64,000 nucleotides of DNA from contig NC_068971.1 in assembly GCF_016808095.1 (NCBI RefSeq), positions 22,308,501 through 22,372,500 on the forward strand, read 5' to 3'. How positions within the stretch are numbered: the first letter of the stretch is position 1; every line of letters starts with the position of its first letter. Of this stretch, positions 61,918 to 64,000 are shown one piece after another. Source of the stretch: Vigna angularis (lineage: Eukaryota > Streptophyta > Magnoliopsida > Fabales > Fabaceae). The notes under the pieces are model-generated. The model was not told the origin of the DNA, ran no database searches, and saw nothing but the letters and a program-made list of their open reading frames with translations. The translations under genes and the position numbers were made by a program.

Positions 61918-64000
61918 CCTATTTTATTGATTTTATTATTTTTATAAACAACTATTCATAATAAATAATAGTTATCTTTAACATATGACTATAACATTGT
62001 AAAAATTAATAAAATATTTTTGTTTTTTTTCTGTAATTTCTTTTTATATTAATCTTTTTATAATTCAATATAAATTTTAATATTATATTGTCTAACTTTT
62101 TAATTTTACTTTTCTAATTTTTTATATCATAGAAAGGTAAATACACAAGTTTCCGGTAGGTTTTAGAAACTTATAAGATTTGGTAAGATTTTAACTTTAT
62201 TTTGACGGATAAACAACGTATTTGGTAAGTTAATTAATCATGTCAAAGAAAAAAGTAAGTTAATTAACTAATAATTTTTTAATGAATTAAAATATGATAG
62301 TCTATTCCTGTATTAATTTAACATCTTCTTTGTTTGTAATTTTTTTTTAAAATGTCCTAATTGAATATTCATTTTTTAATATAAAGTCATCTGTGTTAAG
62401 AAAATGTGTTTGAAGAAATTTATAAAAACATAAGTTCTTCATAAAAATTAGGAAATTCATTTAATATTCTGTTCGTACGTTAAAATTTACGACTTTAAAA
62501 ACTTACGCAATTGTTTTGAGTAAAAAATAAGTATTTTTAATTTATCTAAACTTAAAACTTGAGAGTTTTTTTTATATTAGAAATTCTAATATTTTCAGTT
62601 ATATTAATGAAAATGCAATAATTATAAAATGGTAAAATGGATGTAAAATAATATATTTGAATATAGTAAATAAGTTGTAGAGAAAACATTTTTAGGTTTT
62701 TCAAATTAAGTAGTAGAACTAAAATGTCTATATGTTTTATCTAATAAACAACTTTGGATTTAGATTTGAACTCCACATAAAAAACAATCCATAAAAACAA
62801 AGACAAATTATAGATACAAATACTTAAATATAAACAAATGAAATAGCTAAATTATTAAAAAAAATGTAGAGAATTGATACATAAAATCAATAAATAAACA
62901 CAATATTTTATTTATTGCTCACTTTGCACTTACCGTTCATAAAACATTTTTTTCGTAAATAAATTGTTTTCGTTTTATGATTTTCGTGAAACTTATTTAT
63001 TTCTTTTGATTCAAAATCATGGTAACCTCCTTATATATATCACCCATAAATACCTTATCAGTCTCTACGTGATACTTCTTAGAAAATAAAACATATCTAT
63101 ATCTTTTACGTTTTCTTGATTTTAAATTTAGTGAAAACAACAATAAATATTTTTTAAATAACAAAACAACCGTAAATTTATTTTTTTATAATATGTAAGC
63201 ATCAAGAGAATATTAAAGGGTAGCAATGGTTTTAAGAGATGGCATGGATTACTTTAAAACATTATATTAAAAATAAAAATTTTATTAATTGAGTTTTATT
63301 TTATAAAAAATATTATTTTTTTAATTTTTAAAATTTCTCTTTTTATCTTTAATTTAATTTTTTAATTGTTTAAATATTTTAAAGATCAAATATCAAGGGA
63401 AGGATTCTTGCAAAAAATTCTATATTTTCAACTAGTCAAAATACAAAATATAATAAGTTTACTTTTTTTCTTTTTTAGATAATGTATTATTTTGAGTTCT
63501 ATGTGTCTCTTTGGTCTATGTATATGACTCAAAATAATTCAAGGTGAATTTTTTTGTTTTGATCATGATGTTTTATGATATATGATAAGAGTTTTCTTTG
63601 CACGTGAGAACTAGAGCTTTAGAAGAAACTTTTGAATCAGGAGCTTTTATTCTAGGTAAGTGAAACTAGTTTATTTATAATGATTGATGTGTTTTAAATT
63701 GATGAATTGATTATGATGATGAAATTGAAGTTGTTGTGATAATGATTTGAGTTGTTGATTTGTTTGGATTCGAAATGTTGTTTGTGGAACTAGTTTGATG
63801 ATGTTAGGATTATCTCATTTGCTCAACCTAAGGTCTTTTTGAACAAAAATAAAGTATTTTCAACTAAGAAAAAGATAGAATTGCCTAAATAGACAATTTG
63901 GATAACTTATCTTAGTTAGATGAGGAGTTGAATTTTTTATACAACGTTACGCAGATGGGGCAACAATGAAGAGTTTTTAGAGTGACAAAAAGCATAAAAA
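61059..64000. other. Intergenic DNA to the window end, no gene seen
   Basis: A 208-codon plus frame at 60897-61523 overlaps the XRI1-like promoter and shows no domain, so it is not called. 61640-63400 is very AT-rich. 63600-63800 (GAGAACTAGAGCTTTAGAAG, then GATGATGAAATTGAAG words) resembles retroelement LTR text, but no borders are visible. Confidence 0.45.
61871..61916. repeat. (TA)n microsatellite
   Basis: About 46 bp uninterrupted. Confidence 0.95.

Overview
This is a plant nuclear genome window: AT-rich, with intron-bearing genes, long (AT)n tracts and a dense layer of nested LTR retrotransposons, CACTA elements and a Mutator-like element. The LTR styles and the gene set suggest a legume, probably a Phaseoleae/Vigna-type genome; the species is inferred, not proven. 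No rRNA, tRNA, CRISPR or bacterial-style operon was seen.

Layout. 1-7518: a young Ty3/gypsy chromovirus-type element on the minus strand with a 2.67 kb 5' LTR; its 3' LTR is cut by the window start. 7519-10223: the 3' end of an older Ty3/gypsy element (LTR beginning TGATGAG) and a Ty1/copia-like solo LTR. 10607-11432: a small CACTA element. 12566-13889: a broken F-box/FBD gene. 16290-20957: a decayed Ty1/copia gag with two solo LTRs inserted in or beside it. 23364-28284: a CACTA element with a second CACTA element inside it (23872-27918). The inner one carries fragments of at least two, probably three, host genes: an LRR receptor kinase, the mitochondrial Rieske protein and probably ferritin. 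30269-31000: a truncated copia gag. 33052-34533: an intact two-exon RING-finger gene. 36329-44480: an old Ty1/copia element on the minus strand, interrupted by a 2.5 kb solo LTR. 44707-48921: an intact seven-exon purple acid phosphatase (PAP15/phytase type) on the minus strand. 52190-53393: a deleted copia remnant. 54214-55350: a probable Pack-MULE holding a DUF676 esterase fragment. 57454-60856: an intact nine-exon XRI1-like gene on the minus strand.

Functionally there are three apparently working host genes (RING E3-type protein, secreted phosphatase/phytase, XRI1-like meiosis/DNA-damage protein). They look like neighbours without a shared pathway. The rest is repeat biology. Two different DNA transposon superfamilies here have picked up host gene pieces: nested CACTA elements with multi-gene capture, and a Pack-MULE. 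That is the most unusual part of the window.
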